Shown here: one piece after another, positions 6,988-14,683 of the stretch
How positions within the stretch are numbered: position 1 is the first letter of the stretch
How the letters are laid out: each line of letters begins with the position of its first letter
From: DASVDK01 sp036562265 [NCBI: Thermodesulfobacteriota bacterium]
GTDB lineage: Bacteria; DASVDK01
NCBI GenBank assembly: GCA_036562265.1
Contig: DATCKS010000282.1
Coordinates: forward strand, 1 to 16,544
Length of the DNA: 16,544 nucleotides
Direction: 5' to 3'
The notes under the pieces: generated by a model
What the model saw: only the letters and a program-made list of their open reading frames with translations
Databases searched by the model: none
What the model was told of the DNA's origin: nothing
Position numbers and translations under genes: made by a program

Positions 6988-8052
6988 ATGCCTTTCGATG
7001 CCCTCCTCGGTCAGGCGCGTGCGGTCTCGGTGCTGGCCGCCGCGCTGCGCGGCGGGCGCGTCGCGCACGCGTACCTCTTCGAGGGCCCGGAAGGCGTCGG
7101 GCGACGGATGGCCGCGCTGAGCCTCGCGCAGGCGCTCAACTGCGAGGCGGCCGCCCAGGCGGAGGGGCCGTCGCTCTTCGGCGGCGACGACGGGTCGGAC
7201 CTCCGGGCGCGGGGCGGCTGCGGCGCGTGCCGGGCCTGCCGCAAGATCGCCGCCGGACAGCACCCCGACGTGCAGACGCTCGCCCCCGAGGGGCAGAGCG
7301 GGGGCGGCGTCTACCTGGTCGACCAGATCCGCGGCCTGGCTCGCGACCTCTCGTTCCGCCCCTTCGAGGGGCGCCGGAAGGTGGCCGTGCTCGAGCGGGC
7401 CGAGCGACTCGGCCCCGTGGCCGGCAACGCGCTCCTCAAGACGCTCGAGGAGCCGCCCGCGGAGAGCCATCTCGTGCTGCTCGCGCCCGGACGCCACCAC
7501 CTCCTGCCGACGGTCGCGTCCCGGTGCCAGGTGGTCACGTTCCGGCCGCTCGAGACGGCCGACATCGTCGCCATCCTCGAGCGCGAGGGCGTGCCGGTCG
7601 GCCCGGACGGCCGCTTCGACGCCGCGGCGGCGCGCGCGGCCGCGGCCCTCGCCGACGGCAGCGCCGCCCGCGCGCTGGCGCTGGCCGCCGAGAACGGTCT
7701 GGCCGGCCGCCGGGAGTGGATCGAGCGGATCGGGCGGCTCACGCGGCGGCGGCTCGAGGAGGTGTTCGAGGCGGCCGAAGCGCTCGCCGCCGACAAGGAG
7801 CGGCTGCCGGCGGTGCTCGACAGCCTGCGCGCGTGGTTGCGCGACCTGGTAGTCACGGCGGCGGCGCCGGGCGCCGTGCCGCTCGTCAACGGCGATCTCG
7901 CCGAGTCGGCCCGCCGCGAGGCGGCCGGCCGGACGATCGAGGAACTGACCGCGGGGCTCGAGGCTGTGGACGCCGCGGAGGCGGCGCTTCGCCGCAACGC
8001 CAACCGGACGCTCGTCGTCGAGCGGTTGCTCCTCCGCCTCGCGCGGCCCTGA
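6988..8052 (+). CDS. holB: DNA polymerase III subunit delta' (clamp loader)
   Basis: Delta' is the stator of the clamp-loader complex that places the beta clamp on primed DNA. The 354-aa product has the family layout: MPFDALLGQARAVSVLAAAL, HAYLFEGPEGVGRR (P-loop position 33-40), and a zinc module with C78, C81 and C84 plus a likely C52. It continues with VYLVDQIRGL, RRKVAVLERAERL, GNALLKTLEEPPAESHLVLL (146-165) and SRC (178-180), the arginine-finger motif. The P-loop lacks the Lys needed for ATP (GVGRR), as expected for delta' and unlike the ATPase subunit DnaX. The ATG at 6988 follows AAGGGA by 7 nt and starts the conserved FDALLGQ segment. It is followed 23 bp later by metG; tmk, often upstream of holB, is not present. 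Confidence 0.93.
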   Translation: MPFDALLGQARAVSVLAAALRGGRVAHAYLFEGPEGVGRRMAALSLAQALNCEAAAQAEGPSLFGGDDGSDLRARGGCGACRACRKIAAGQHPDVQTLAPEGQSGGGVYLVDQIRGLARDLSFRPFEGRRKVAVLERAERLGPVAGNALLKTLEEPPAESHLVLLAPGRHHLLPTVASRCQVVTFRPLETADIVAILEREGVPVGPDGRFDAAAARAAAALADGSAARALALAAENGLAGRREWIERIGRLTRRRLEEVFEAAEALAADKERLPAVLDSLRAWLRDLVVTAAAPGAVPLVNGDLAESARREAAGRTIEELTAGLEAVDAAEAALRRNANRTLVVERLLLRLARP

Positions 8053-8075
8053 ACCCCCCTCTGGAGAACACGTCC

Positions 8076-9620
8076 GTGGGACAGAAGTTCTACATGACGA
8101 CCGCGATCGACTACGTCAACAGCCGGCCCCACCTCGGGACCGCGTACGAGAAGATCGCCGCCGACTGCATCGCCCGCTTCAAGCGCCTCGCCGGCTACGA
8201 CGTCCGCTTCCTCATGGGCAACGACGAGCACAGCCTGAACGTCGAGCGGCGGGCGCGCGAGCAGGGCCTCGATCCGCTGACGTACTGCGACCGGATGGCC
8301 GAGGTCTTCGAGTCCACCTGGAAGGCGCTCGGCATCTCGTACGACGACTTCATCCGGACCACCGAGGAGCGCCACAAGCGGGGCGTCCGTCTCCTCCTCG
8401 ACCGGATCCGGGCGAAGGGGGACATCTACGAGGGGGTCTACGCCGGGCACTACTGCGTCTCCTGCGAGGCCTTCTACCAGGAGAAGGACCTCGTCGAGGG
8501 CCTCTGCCCGGTCCACAAGACGAAGCCGCAGTGGCTCGAGGAGAAGAACTACTTCTTCCGGCTGTCGAAGTACCGCGACGCCCTCCTCGCCCACATCGAG
8601 GCGCACCCCGAGTTCGTCCAGCCCGACATCCGCCGAAACGAGATCGTGGCGCTGCTCAAGGAGGGCCTCGAGGACCTCTCGATCTCCCGGTCGTCGGTCC
8701 GGTGGGGGATCCTGATCCCCTGGGATCCGCAGAGCGTCGTCTACGTCTGGTTCGACGCGCTCATCAACTACCTCTCGGCCACCGGCTTCGGCACCGACAC
8801 ACCCGAGGCGGAGGCGAGCTACCGGAAGTGGTGGCCGGCCGACCTGCACATCATCGGCAAGGACATCACCCGCTTCCACTGCGTGATCTGGCCGGCGATG
8901 CTCATGGCGGCCGACGTGGCGCTGCCGAAGCAGGTCTTCGGGCACGGCTGGGTTCACCTCAAGGGCGAGAAGATGTCGAAGAGCCTCGGCACGGTGGTCG
9001 ACCCGGTCGAGGCGGCCGAGCGCTTCGGCGCCGACCCGCTCAGGTACTTCCTCCTGCGCGAGATCAGCTTCGGTCGCGACGGCGACTTCTCCTGGGAGCG
9101 CTTCACGGAGCGGTACAACGCCGACCTCGCCAACGACCTCGGCAACCTCCTCTCGCGCACCCTCTCGATGACGGAGAAGTACTTCGACGGCCGCATCCCG
9201 CCGCCGGGGCCCGGAGCGGATCGTCTCGCCCGGCTCGCGGAGGAGGTCGTCGAGCGGTACCGCGAGGCGATGGAGCGCTACGATCTCTCGACCGGTGCGC
9301 AGGAAGCCTGGCGCCTCGTGTCGGCCGCCAACGGCTTCGTCGACGAGGTGAAGCCCTGGACGCTGGCGAGGGACGCCGCGCGGCGGGCCGAGCTGGCCGG
9401 CGCGGTCCGCGGCCTCCTCGAGTCGCTCCGCCTGGTGGCGGTGCTCGCCTTCCCGTTCATGCCGGCAAAGAGCGCCGAGCTGTGGCGGCAGCTCGGCGAG
9501 GACGAGGCGCTGTCGGGGCAGATCCTCGACGCCGAGGGGGTGCGGTGGAACCGGCTGCGCGAGGGGCACCGGATTCGCAAGGGGGACCCGCTCTTTCCCC
9601 GGATCGAGGAGATCCCGTAG
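8076..9620 (+). CDS. metG: Methionyl-tRNA synthetase
   Basis: The enzyme charges tRNA-Met and initiator tRNA with methionine. The 514-aa product is a class I synthetase of the short type without a C-terminal tRNA-binding dimerisation domain. The HIGH-type motif is PHLGTAY (18-24). The connective domain carries one zinc site with C127, C130, C144 and H147. KMSKS is intact at 299-303, followed by LGTVVDP. The anticodon-binding helical domain (about 350-500) includes NDLGNLLSRTLSM and FPFMPAKSAELW. The GTG at 8076 is chosen because GQKFYMTTAIDY, the first beta strand, would be cut by the ATG at 8094; GGAG lies 9 nt upstream. tatD begins at the very next base after the TAG. Confidence 0.97.
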   Translation: MGQKFYMTTAIDYVNSRPHLGTAYEKIAADCIARFKRLAGYDVRFLMGNDEHSLNVERRAREQGLDPLTYCDRMAEVFESTWKALGISYDDFIRTTEERHKRGVRLLLDRIRAKGDIYEGVYAGHYCVSCEAFYQEKDLVEGLCPVHKTKPQWLEEKNYFFRLSKYRDALLAHIEAHPEFVQPDIRRNEIVALLKEGLEDLSISRSSVRWGILIPWDPQSVVYVWFDALINYLSATGFGTDTPEAEASYRKWWPADLHIIGKDITRFHCVIWPAMLMAADVALPKQVFGHGWVHLKGEKMSKSLGTVVDPVEAAERFGADPLRYFLLREISFGRDGDFSWERFTERYNADLANDLGNLLSRTLSMTEKYFDGRIPPPGPGADRLARLAEEVVERYREAMERYDLSTGAQEAWRLVSAANGFVDEVKPWTLARDAARRAELAGAVRGLLESLRLVAVLAFPFMPAKSAELWRQLGEDEALSGQILDAEGVRWNRLREGHRIRKGDPLFPRIEEIP

Positions 9621-10436
9621 GTGACCCGCCTCGTCGACACCCACTGCCATCTCGACTTCCCCGACTACGAGGGCGACACGGCGGGGCCGGTGGCGCGCGC
9701 CGTGGCGGCCGGCGTGACGCGCATGGTGACGATCGGCACGACGCTCGACACCTCGGAGGCGGCGGTGCGGATCGCCGAGCGCCACCCCGAGGTGTACGCG
9801 GCGGTCGGCGTCCACCCGAACGACCTCGACTCGATCGGGCCCGACACCTACGACCGGCTCGTCGCCCTCGCCCGGCGGCCGAAGGTCGTCGGCTGGGGCG
9901 AGTGCGGCCTCGACTACTACCGCAACCGCGACGGCCGCGACCTCCAGCGCCGGCGGTTCCGGGAGCAGATCGAGCTGGCGGCCTCGCTCCGCCTCCCGGT
10001 CCTGGTGCACGACCGCGACGCGCACGACGACATCCTGGCCATCCTGCGCGAGGCGCCCGAGACCGGCCGGGGGGGCGGCGCGCCGCGCGGCATCATCCAC
10101 TGCTTCTCGGGCGACCTCCCCTTCGCCCGGGCCTGCATCGACCTCGGCTTCCTCATCTCCGTCCCCGGGATCGTCACGTTCAAGAACGCCGCGCCGCTGC
10201 GCGAGGTCGTGGCCGCGCTGCCGCTCGACGTCCTCGTGGTCGAGACCGACGCGCCGTTCCTGGCGCCCGAGCCCCACCGGGGCAAGCGCAACGAGCCGGC
10301 GTTCGTCGCCGCGACCGCGCGCCGCGTCGCCGAGGTGAAGGGCGTGCCGTTCGAGGCGGTCGCCGAGGCGACCACGCGCAACGCCGAGCGCGTCTACGGC
10401 TTCGGCGAGGCCGGGCCCGAAGGCGGACGGTCGTGA
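9621..10436 (+). CDS. tatD: TatD-family metal-dependent hydrolase (DNase)
   Basis: TatD-family proteins are TIM-barrel metal hydrolases, with DNase activity shown for several members. The 271-aa product has all metal ligands: H8 and H10 (DTHCHLDFPDY), E94 (GWGECGLDYY), H130 (PVLVHDRDA), H160 (GIIHCFSGD) and D210 (VVETDAPFLAPEPHRGKRNEP). GVHPND (63-68) is also typical. The length is normal. The GTG start immediately follows the metG stop with no gap, with GAGGAG about 9 nt upstream inside metG. The stop overlaps the hpt start by 4 nt (GTGA). The metG-tatD pair is common in bacteria. Confidence 0.96.
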   Translation: MTRLVDTHCHLDFPDYEGDTAGPVARAVAAGVTRMVTIGTTLDTSEAAVRIAERHPEVYAAVGVHPNDLDSIGPDTYDRLVALARRPKVVGWGECGLDYYRNRDGRDLQRRRFREQIELAASLRLPVLVHDRDAHDDILAILREAPETGRGGGAPRGIIHCFSGDLPFARACIDLGFLISVPGIVTFKNAAPLREVVAALPLDVLVVETDAPFLAPEPHRGKRNEPAFVAATARRVAEVKGVPFEAVAEATTRNAERVYGFGEAGPEGGRS

Positions 10437-10963
10437 CGCAGCCGGCCCCCGCCCTCGAGCTGCTCTTCCCGGCCGAGGCGATCGACGCCGCGGTCGATCG
10501 CCTGGCCGCCCGCATCGCCGCCGACTACGCGGGGCGCGAGCCGGTGCTGATCGGCATCCTCAAGGGCTCCTTCCTCTTCCTGGCCGACCTCTGCCGGCGG
10601 CTGCCGATGCCGCTCGCCGTCGACTTCATCCGGCTCGCCTCGTACGGGAGCGGCATGTCGTCGACCCGCCAGGTGCGGCTCACCAAGGACGCCGAGCTGC
10701 CGCTCGAGGGACGCGACATCCTGATCGTCGAGGACATCGTCGACAGCGGCCACACGGTGGTGTTCCTGCGCGAGCACTTCCGCAAGTTCGCCCCGCGCTC
10801 GGTGCGCATCGTGACGCTCATCGACAAGCGCGCGCGCCGCGAGGTGCAGGCCGAGGCCGACTACGTCGGCTTCACGATCGACGACGGCTTCATCGTCGGC
10901 TACGGCCTCGACCTCGACGAGCGCTACCGGAACCTGCCCGGTATCTATCTCGTGAAGACCTGA
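10433..10963 (+). CDS. hpt: Hypoxanthine phosphoribosyltransferase
   Basis: The enzyme salvages hypoxanthine (and often guanine) by transfer to PRPP, making IMP or GMP. The 176-aa product has the family's motifs: LKGSFLFLADL (43-53, pyrophosphate loop), the flexible loop with YGSGMSSTRQVRL (71-83), and the PRPP motif ILIVEDIVDSGHTV (96-109). It also has IDKR with the purine-contacting Lys132, and FIVGYGLDLDERYRNLPGI (153-171). The GTG at 10433 overlaps the tatD stop, which suggests coupled translation, and AAGGCGGACGG lies just upstream. It is followed 2 bp later by the zinc-ribbon gene. The length matches bacterial Hpt. Confidence 0.95.
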   Translation: MTQPAPALELLFPAEAIDAAVDRLAARIAADYAGREPVLIGILKGSFLFLADLCRRLPMPLAVDFIRLASYGSGMSSTRQVRLTKDAELPLEGRDILIVEDIVDSGHTVVFLREHFRKFAPRSVRIVTLIDKRARREVQAEADYVGFTIDDGFIVGYGLDLDERYRNLPGIYLVKT

Positions 10964-10965
10964 CC

Positions 10966-11985
10966 ATGTCCGTTGCCTTCGCCTGCCCCGCCTGCCGCAC
11001 CGCCTACAAGCTGCCCGCGCACCTCGCCGCATCCGGATCGGTGCGCGTCCGGTGCGCGCGGTGCCGGCACGTCTTCGAACTGCGAGCGGGCCCCGGGGGG
11101 CCCCTCGTCACGACCTCCCCGACGCCGTCGAGAGACGGGGTGCCGGAGTCACGAGGGGGGCTCCGCCCCCGTCCCGACACCCTCCCCGGTCCATCGGTAA
11201 CCCCCGCAACGCCGGGCCGACCTCCAGAGGGACGGCCGGCACCGAGTGCACCGTGGCGAAACGGACCGGAGCCGGTGAGGTTCGACGAGGCGCCGGTGGA
11301 GCACCGGTACGAGCTCGGCGCGGTCCCGGACGAGATCGAGGACCTGGGGCCGACGCTCGGTGACGACGACGCGCCGCCGCACGACGGGCGACCGGTCGAG
11401 ACGCGTCGCGGGCCGGGATTCGGCGCGTTCGCGCCGGCCTCCGGGACGCGCCCGTACCGACGGGAGCGGCCGCCCGCCGCGTCGGGTCGGCGCGCGTTCC
11501 TCGCCGGCCTCCTCGGCGTGTGCGGTCTGGCGGCCGCGGGCGGCCTCGCCGTGCGCGCCTGGCGTGGGCGTGACTGGCTCGCCCTCCTGTCGGGCGACCC
11601 GTTCGAGGTGCGTCTCGACGGCCACGGCGCGATCACCGGGCGCGCCGGCCGGCTGTACGTGGTGCACGGGACCGTCACGAACCTGAGCGGCGCGCCGAAG
11701 GGCTTCTTCGAGGTTCGCGCCCGCCTCCTCGACGAGGACGGCCGGACGATCGCCGAGCGCACCGTCTACGCGGGCCACGTCCTGGCGGAGCCGGAGTTGA
11801 AGGGGCTGTCGCGCGCGGAACTCGAGCGGCGCGTTTCCGAAACCGTGTTCGGCGACGGCATGGCCAACGCCCGGGTCGAGCCGCGGCGCAGCATCCCCTT
11901 CCAGGTGGTCTTCGTGCCGGCGCCCTCGGCGCGGCGCGTCGCGGACGTCGCGGTAGCGGTGGTCGGGGTCAAGGACGTGCCTTGA
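10966..11985 (+). CDS. MJ0042-type zinc-ribbon membrane protein with DUF3426-like C-terminal domain
   Basis: The 339-aa product begins with an MJ0042-type zinc ribbon: FACPACRTAYKLP and VRCARCRHVFEL, with C7, C10, C30 and C33. A long Pro/Gly/Arg-rich disordered linker (about 42-172) follows, then one membrane helix (about 176-197, FLAGLLGVCGLAAAGGLAV). An extracytoplasmic domain (about 210-335) has LYVVHGTVTNLS, FFEVRARLLDEDGRTIAERTVYAG and IPFQVVFVP, as in DUF3426. The function of this family is unknown; the topology puts the zinc ribbon inside and the beta domain outside the membrane. The ATG at 10966 is 2 bp after the hpt stop with only a weak SD, which suggests coupled translation. The stop codon overlaps the -35 box of the next gene's promoter. 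Confidence 0.85.
   Translation: MSVAFACPACRTAYKLPAHLAASGSVRVRCARCRHVFELRAGPGGPLVTTSPTPSRDGVPESRGGLRPRPDTLPGPSVTPATPGRPPEGRPAPSAPWRNGPEPVRFDEAPVEHRYELGAVPDEIEDLGPTLGDDDAPPHDGRPVETRRGPGFGAFAPASGTRPYRRERPPAASGRRAFLAGLLGVCGLAAAGGLAVRAWRGRDWLALLSGDPFEVRLDGHGAITGRAGRLYVVHGTVTNLSGAPKGFFEVRARLLDEDGRTIAERTVYAGHVLAEPELKGLSRAELERRVSETVFGDGMANARVEPRRSIPFQVVFVPAPSARRVADVAVAVVGVKDVP
11156..11170. repeat. GC hairpin inside the zinc-ribbon protein linker
   Basis: GGGGGC-TCC-GCCCCC forms a 6-bp perfect stem with a 3-nt loop within the coding sequence of the disordered linker. No regulatory role is evident. Confidence 0.4.
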
Positions 11986-12011
11986 CAGTCCCGCCCGGCA
12001 GGCCGCATCCT
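11982..12011 (+). promoter_or_regulatory. Promoter of the peptide-type ABC transporter operon
   Basis: A perfect TTGACA (11982-11987) is followed after 18 bp by CATCCT (12006-12011), three of six matches. The -35 box contains the TGA stop of the preceding gene. Transcription would start near 12018, 26 nt before the ATG of the binding protein and upstream of its GAGGAG ribosome binding site. Confidence 0.55.
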
Positions 12012-12043
12012 GGTTCGAAAGCCCTGTCGCCGAGGAGCGAGCC

Positions 12044-13621
12044 ATGCCGGTCCTGGTTGCCGTCCTCACCGCCGTCCTCGTCGCCGCCACCCTCGCCGCG
12101 CCTGCCGCGGCGCAACAGCGAGGCGGCACGCTCACCATCGTCCGCCCGACCGATCCGGTCTCGCTCGACCCGCACCTCGAGACCACTGCGCCCGGCGCCT
12201 GGGTGTACTACAACATCCTCGAGCCGCTCCTCACGCTCGACGAGCGGATGCAGGTGCAGCCGAAGCTCGCCGAGTCCTACGAGGTGCTCTCTCCGACCCG
12301 TGTGCGCTTCAAGCTGCGCCGCGGCGTCAAGTTCCACGACGGCACGCCGCTCGACGCCGAGGCGGTCAAGTTCACGTTCGACCGGGCGTTGAACGGCACG
12401 CCCCCGGCGCGCTGGGCCAGCCTCGCCGGTCCGCTCGGCGGCGCGGAGGTCGTCGACAGCCATACCGTCGACGTCGTCTTCAAGGAGCCCTACGGACCGG
12501 CGCTGCGGACCCTGGCCATGGTCTACACCGGCATCGTCTCCCCCACCGCGGTGAAGCGGATGGGGGCCGACTTCAGCCGGGCGCCGGTCGGCACGGGGCC
12601 GTTCCGGTTCGTCGAGTGGCGGACGAACACGCACGTCATCCTCGAGCGCTTCGACGACTACTGGGGCCGGAAGGCGTGGCTCGACCGCGTCGTGTTCCGC
12701 GTCGTGCCCGAGGAGGGAGCGCGGATGATCGCCCTGCAGACGGGCGAGGCCGACATGGTCCTCCTCCCGTCGCCCGCGCAGCTGCCGGCGATCCGCCGCG
12801 ACCCCAGGTTCACCGTCCACGAGACGACGGGCGGCCGCGTGGTGTTCGTCGGGATGCAGACGAAGGTGCCGCCCCTCGACGATCCCCGCGTCCGCGCCGC
12901 GCTCCTCCACGCGGTCGACCGGAAGGCCATCCTCGACAACATCATGGAGGGGTCCGCGGTGGCCGCGCGCGGGGTCCTCGCGCCGGGCGTCTTCGGGTTC
13001 AAGGACATGGACCTCGACCGCGCCTTTCCCTACGACGTGGCCCGCGCGAAGGCGCTCCTGCGAGAGGCCGGCTGGACGCCCGGCCCGGACGGCATCCTCC
13101 GGAAGAACGGCCAGCCGCTCACGCTCCACTGGCTCACGGCGCGCGGGCGCTACCCGAAGGACGGCGAGATCGCCGAGGCGGTCCAGCAGATGCTCCAGGA
13201 GGTCGGGGTCGACGTCCGCGTCGACTTCCGCGAGTGGGCGACCGTCTTCCAGCAGATGCGGGGCGATCCCTTCACGCCGCACCTCTTCACCTTCGGCTGG
13301 GTCACGACCAACGCCGACGCCGACTACTCGCTCTACGCGCTCTTCCACTCGAAGGGCATCCCGCCGGCCGGCTGGAACACCTCCCGCTGGGGGAACCCAC
13401 GCGCCGACGCGCTCCTCGAGCAGGCCCGTCGCAGCACGAATCAGTCCGAACGCGAGCGGATGTACCACGAGGTGCAGGACCTCATCGCGAAGGACATGCC
13501 CTGGATCCCGATCTACAACACCAAGGAGATCGTCGTCACGCGGTCGGACGTGAAGGGCTTCGTGGTGCACCCCGTCGAGTACAACCTTGGCCTCTGGACG
13601 GTCTGGCTCGAACGCCGCTAG
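12044..13621 (+). CDS. ABC transporter substrate-binding protein, family 5 (peptide/nickel type)
   Basis: The 525-aa product starts with a Sec signal peptide (residues 1-23, cut after APAAA), with no lipobox Cys, so it should be a soluble periplasmic protein. The mature part has the family 5 pattern: GGTLTIVRPTDPVSLDPHLE, YYNILEPLLTLDE, KLAESYEV, VKFHDGTPLDAEAVKFTFDR, GTGPFRFVEW and DPRVRAALLHAVDRKAI. It continues with a C-terminal lobe ending YNLGLWTVWLERR. Family members bind di/oligopeptides, nickel chelates, glutathione or opines, so the substrate cannot be told here. The ATG at 12044 is preceded by GAGGAG at 7-8 nt. It heads an operon with two permeases; a hairpin lies between this gene and the first permease, as often seen where the binding protein is made in excess. 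Confidence 0.93.
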   Translation: MPVLVAVLTAVLVAATLAAPAAAQQRGGTLTIVRPTDPVSLDPHLETTAPGAWVYYNILEPLLTLDERMQVQPKLAESYEVLSPTRVRFKLRRGVKFHDGTPLDAEAVKFTFDRALNGTPPARWASLAGPLGGAEVVDSHTVDVVFKEPYGPALRTLAMVYTGIVSPTAVKRMGADFSRAPVGTGPFRFVEWRTNTHVILERFDDYWGRKAWLDRVVFRVVPEEGARMIALQTGEADMVLLPSPAQLPAIRRDPRFTVHETTGGRVVFVGMQTKVPPLDDPRVRAALLHAVDRKAILDNIMEGSAVAARGVLAPGVFGFKDMDLDRAFPYDVARAKALLREAGWTPGPDGILRKNGQPLTLHWLTARGRYPKDGEIAEAVQQMLQEVGVDVRVDFREWATVFQQMRGDPFTPHLFTFGWVTTNADADYSLYALFHSKGIPPAGWNTSRWGNPRADALLEQARRSTNQSERERMYHEVQDLIAKDMPWIPIYNTKEIVVTRSDVKGFVVHPVEYNLGLWTVWLERR

Positions 13622-13638
13622 CACGGTAGCGGGAACGC

Positions 13639-13655
13639 GCCCCGCGAAGCGGGGC
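13639..13655 (+). repeat. Hairpin between binding-protein and permease genes
   Basis: GCCCCGC-GAA-GCGGGGC forms a perfect 7-bp stem, 17 nt after the stop of the binding-protein gene. There is no T-run. Such intercistronic hairpins commonly protect the upstream mRNA or reduce downstream expression; that role here is inferred. Confidence 0.55.
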
Positions 13656-13737
13656 CGGACCGAAAGCCCGGGTGTCGTGACACCGGCCCGCGGGCGGGAT
13701 GGGCATGGAGGCCAAGGAGCCGTTTCCCGGGTGACCC

Positions 13738-14679
13738 GTGGCGCGCGCTAACGTCCTCCTCCTCTTCGCGGCACGGCGGCTCCTCACCGCCGTGCCGGTG
13801 CTCCTGGGCGTCGTGTTCCTGGTGATGCTCACGATCGAGCTGATCCCGGGCGACGCCGTCACCCTCATGCTCGGCGAGCACGCCACACCGGAGGCGGTGG
13901 CGCGCCTGCGCGACTTCCTCGGCCTCGATCGGCCGCTCCTCGTCCGCTACGTGGAGTACGTCGGCCGGCTCGTCAGAGGCGACCTCGGCGTCTCGATCCA
14001 GCAGAACCGCCCGGTCGTCGACGAGATCGCCGAGGCGTGGCCGGCCACGCTCGCGCTGGCCGCCGCGGCGCTCGCCATCGCCATCCCCACCGGCGTCGCG
14101 GCGGGCGTCGTGTCGGCCGTCAGGCCCAACTCCGCCTTCGACGTCGTCGCGCGGCTCGGCGCCCTCTTCGGCCTCTCGATGCCGGTCTTCTGGACCGGCC
14201 TCGTCCTGATCGTCGTCTTCTCCCTCTGGCTCCCCTGGCTGCCGGTCGGCGGCACCGGCTCGGCGGCGCACCTCGTGCTGCCGGCGGTGACGCTGGCGCT
14301 CCCGTCGATCGCCATGGTGGCCCGCCTCGCGAGGTCGGCCGTCCTCGACGTCCTGCGGGAGGACTACGTGCGGACGGCGCGGGCCAAGGGGCTGCGCGAG
14401 GGGTCGGTCGTGCTCCGTCACGCGCTGCGCAACGCCGCCATCCCCATCCTCACCCTCGTGGGGCTCCAGGCGGGGCAGATGCTCGGCGGCGCGGTCCTCA
14501 CCGAGACGGTCTTCGCGTGGCCGGGCCTCGGGCGCCTCATGGTCAAGGCGATCTTCGCCCGCGACTACGTGCTCCTCCAGGGGGCGGTGCTCGTCTTCGC
14601 CTTGGCCTTCGTCGTCGTGAACCTCCTGGTCGACCTCTCCTACGCGCTGCTCGACCCGCGGCTCGCGCGGCAGGGGTGA
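13738..14679 (+). CDS. ABC transporter permease, DppB/OppB type
   Basis: This 313-aa integral membrane protein is one of the two permease subunits of a peptide/nickel-type importer. It has the family N-terminus (RRLLTAVPVLLGVVFLVMLT then LIPGD at 35-39), LGLDRPLLVRYVEYVGRLVRGDLG (61-84), about six hydrophobic segments, and the EAA coupling loop EDYVRTARAKGL...HALRNAAIP (208-236) that contacts the ATPase. WPGLGRLM and LLDPR near the end are typical. The GTG at 13738 has only a weak GGGTGA upstream. One codon before it in the same frame lies a TGA (13732-13734), and an 11-codon in-frame stretch from ATG 13699 precedes that stop. A substitution creating this stop, or a short leader peptide, are both possible. 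The second permease starts 4 bp after the stop. Confidence 0.94.
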   Translation: MARANVLLLFAARRLLTAVPVLLGVVFLVMLTIELIPGDAVTLMLGEHATPEAVARLRDFLGLDRPLLVRYVEYVGRLVRGDLGVSIQQNRPVVDEIAEAWPATLALAAAALAIAIPTGVAAGVVSAVRPNSAFDVVARLGALFGLSMPVFWTGLVLIVVFSLWLPWLPVGGTGSAAHLVLPAVTLALPSIAMVARLARSAVLDVLREDYVRTARAKGLREGSVVLRHALRNAAIPILTLVGLQAGQMLGGAVLTETVFAWPGLGRLMVKAIFARDYVLLQGAVLVFALAFVVVNLLVDLSYALLDPRLARQG

Positions 14680-14683
14680 TCGG

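Noticed and set aside
6988-8052. Loss of the P-loop Lys in the clamp-loader subunit as an oddity
   Set aside because: Delta' subunits normally do not hydrolyse ATP and have degenerate P-loops; this is expected and supports holB over dnaX.
6474-8075. Long upstream extension of the metG frame across rlpA and holB
   Set aside because: The extension is Arg/Pro/Gly-rich noise; GTG 8076 with a GGAG site directly precedes the conserved MetRS start.
7311-10277. A 988-codon open frame on the minus strand opposite holB, metG and tatD
   Set aside because: It is a GC-driven antisense shadow: Arg/Glu/Val/Leu-rich, without domains, and fully covered by recognised genes on the other strand.
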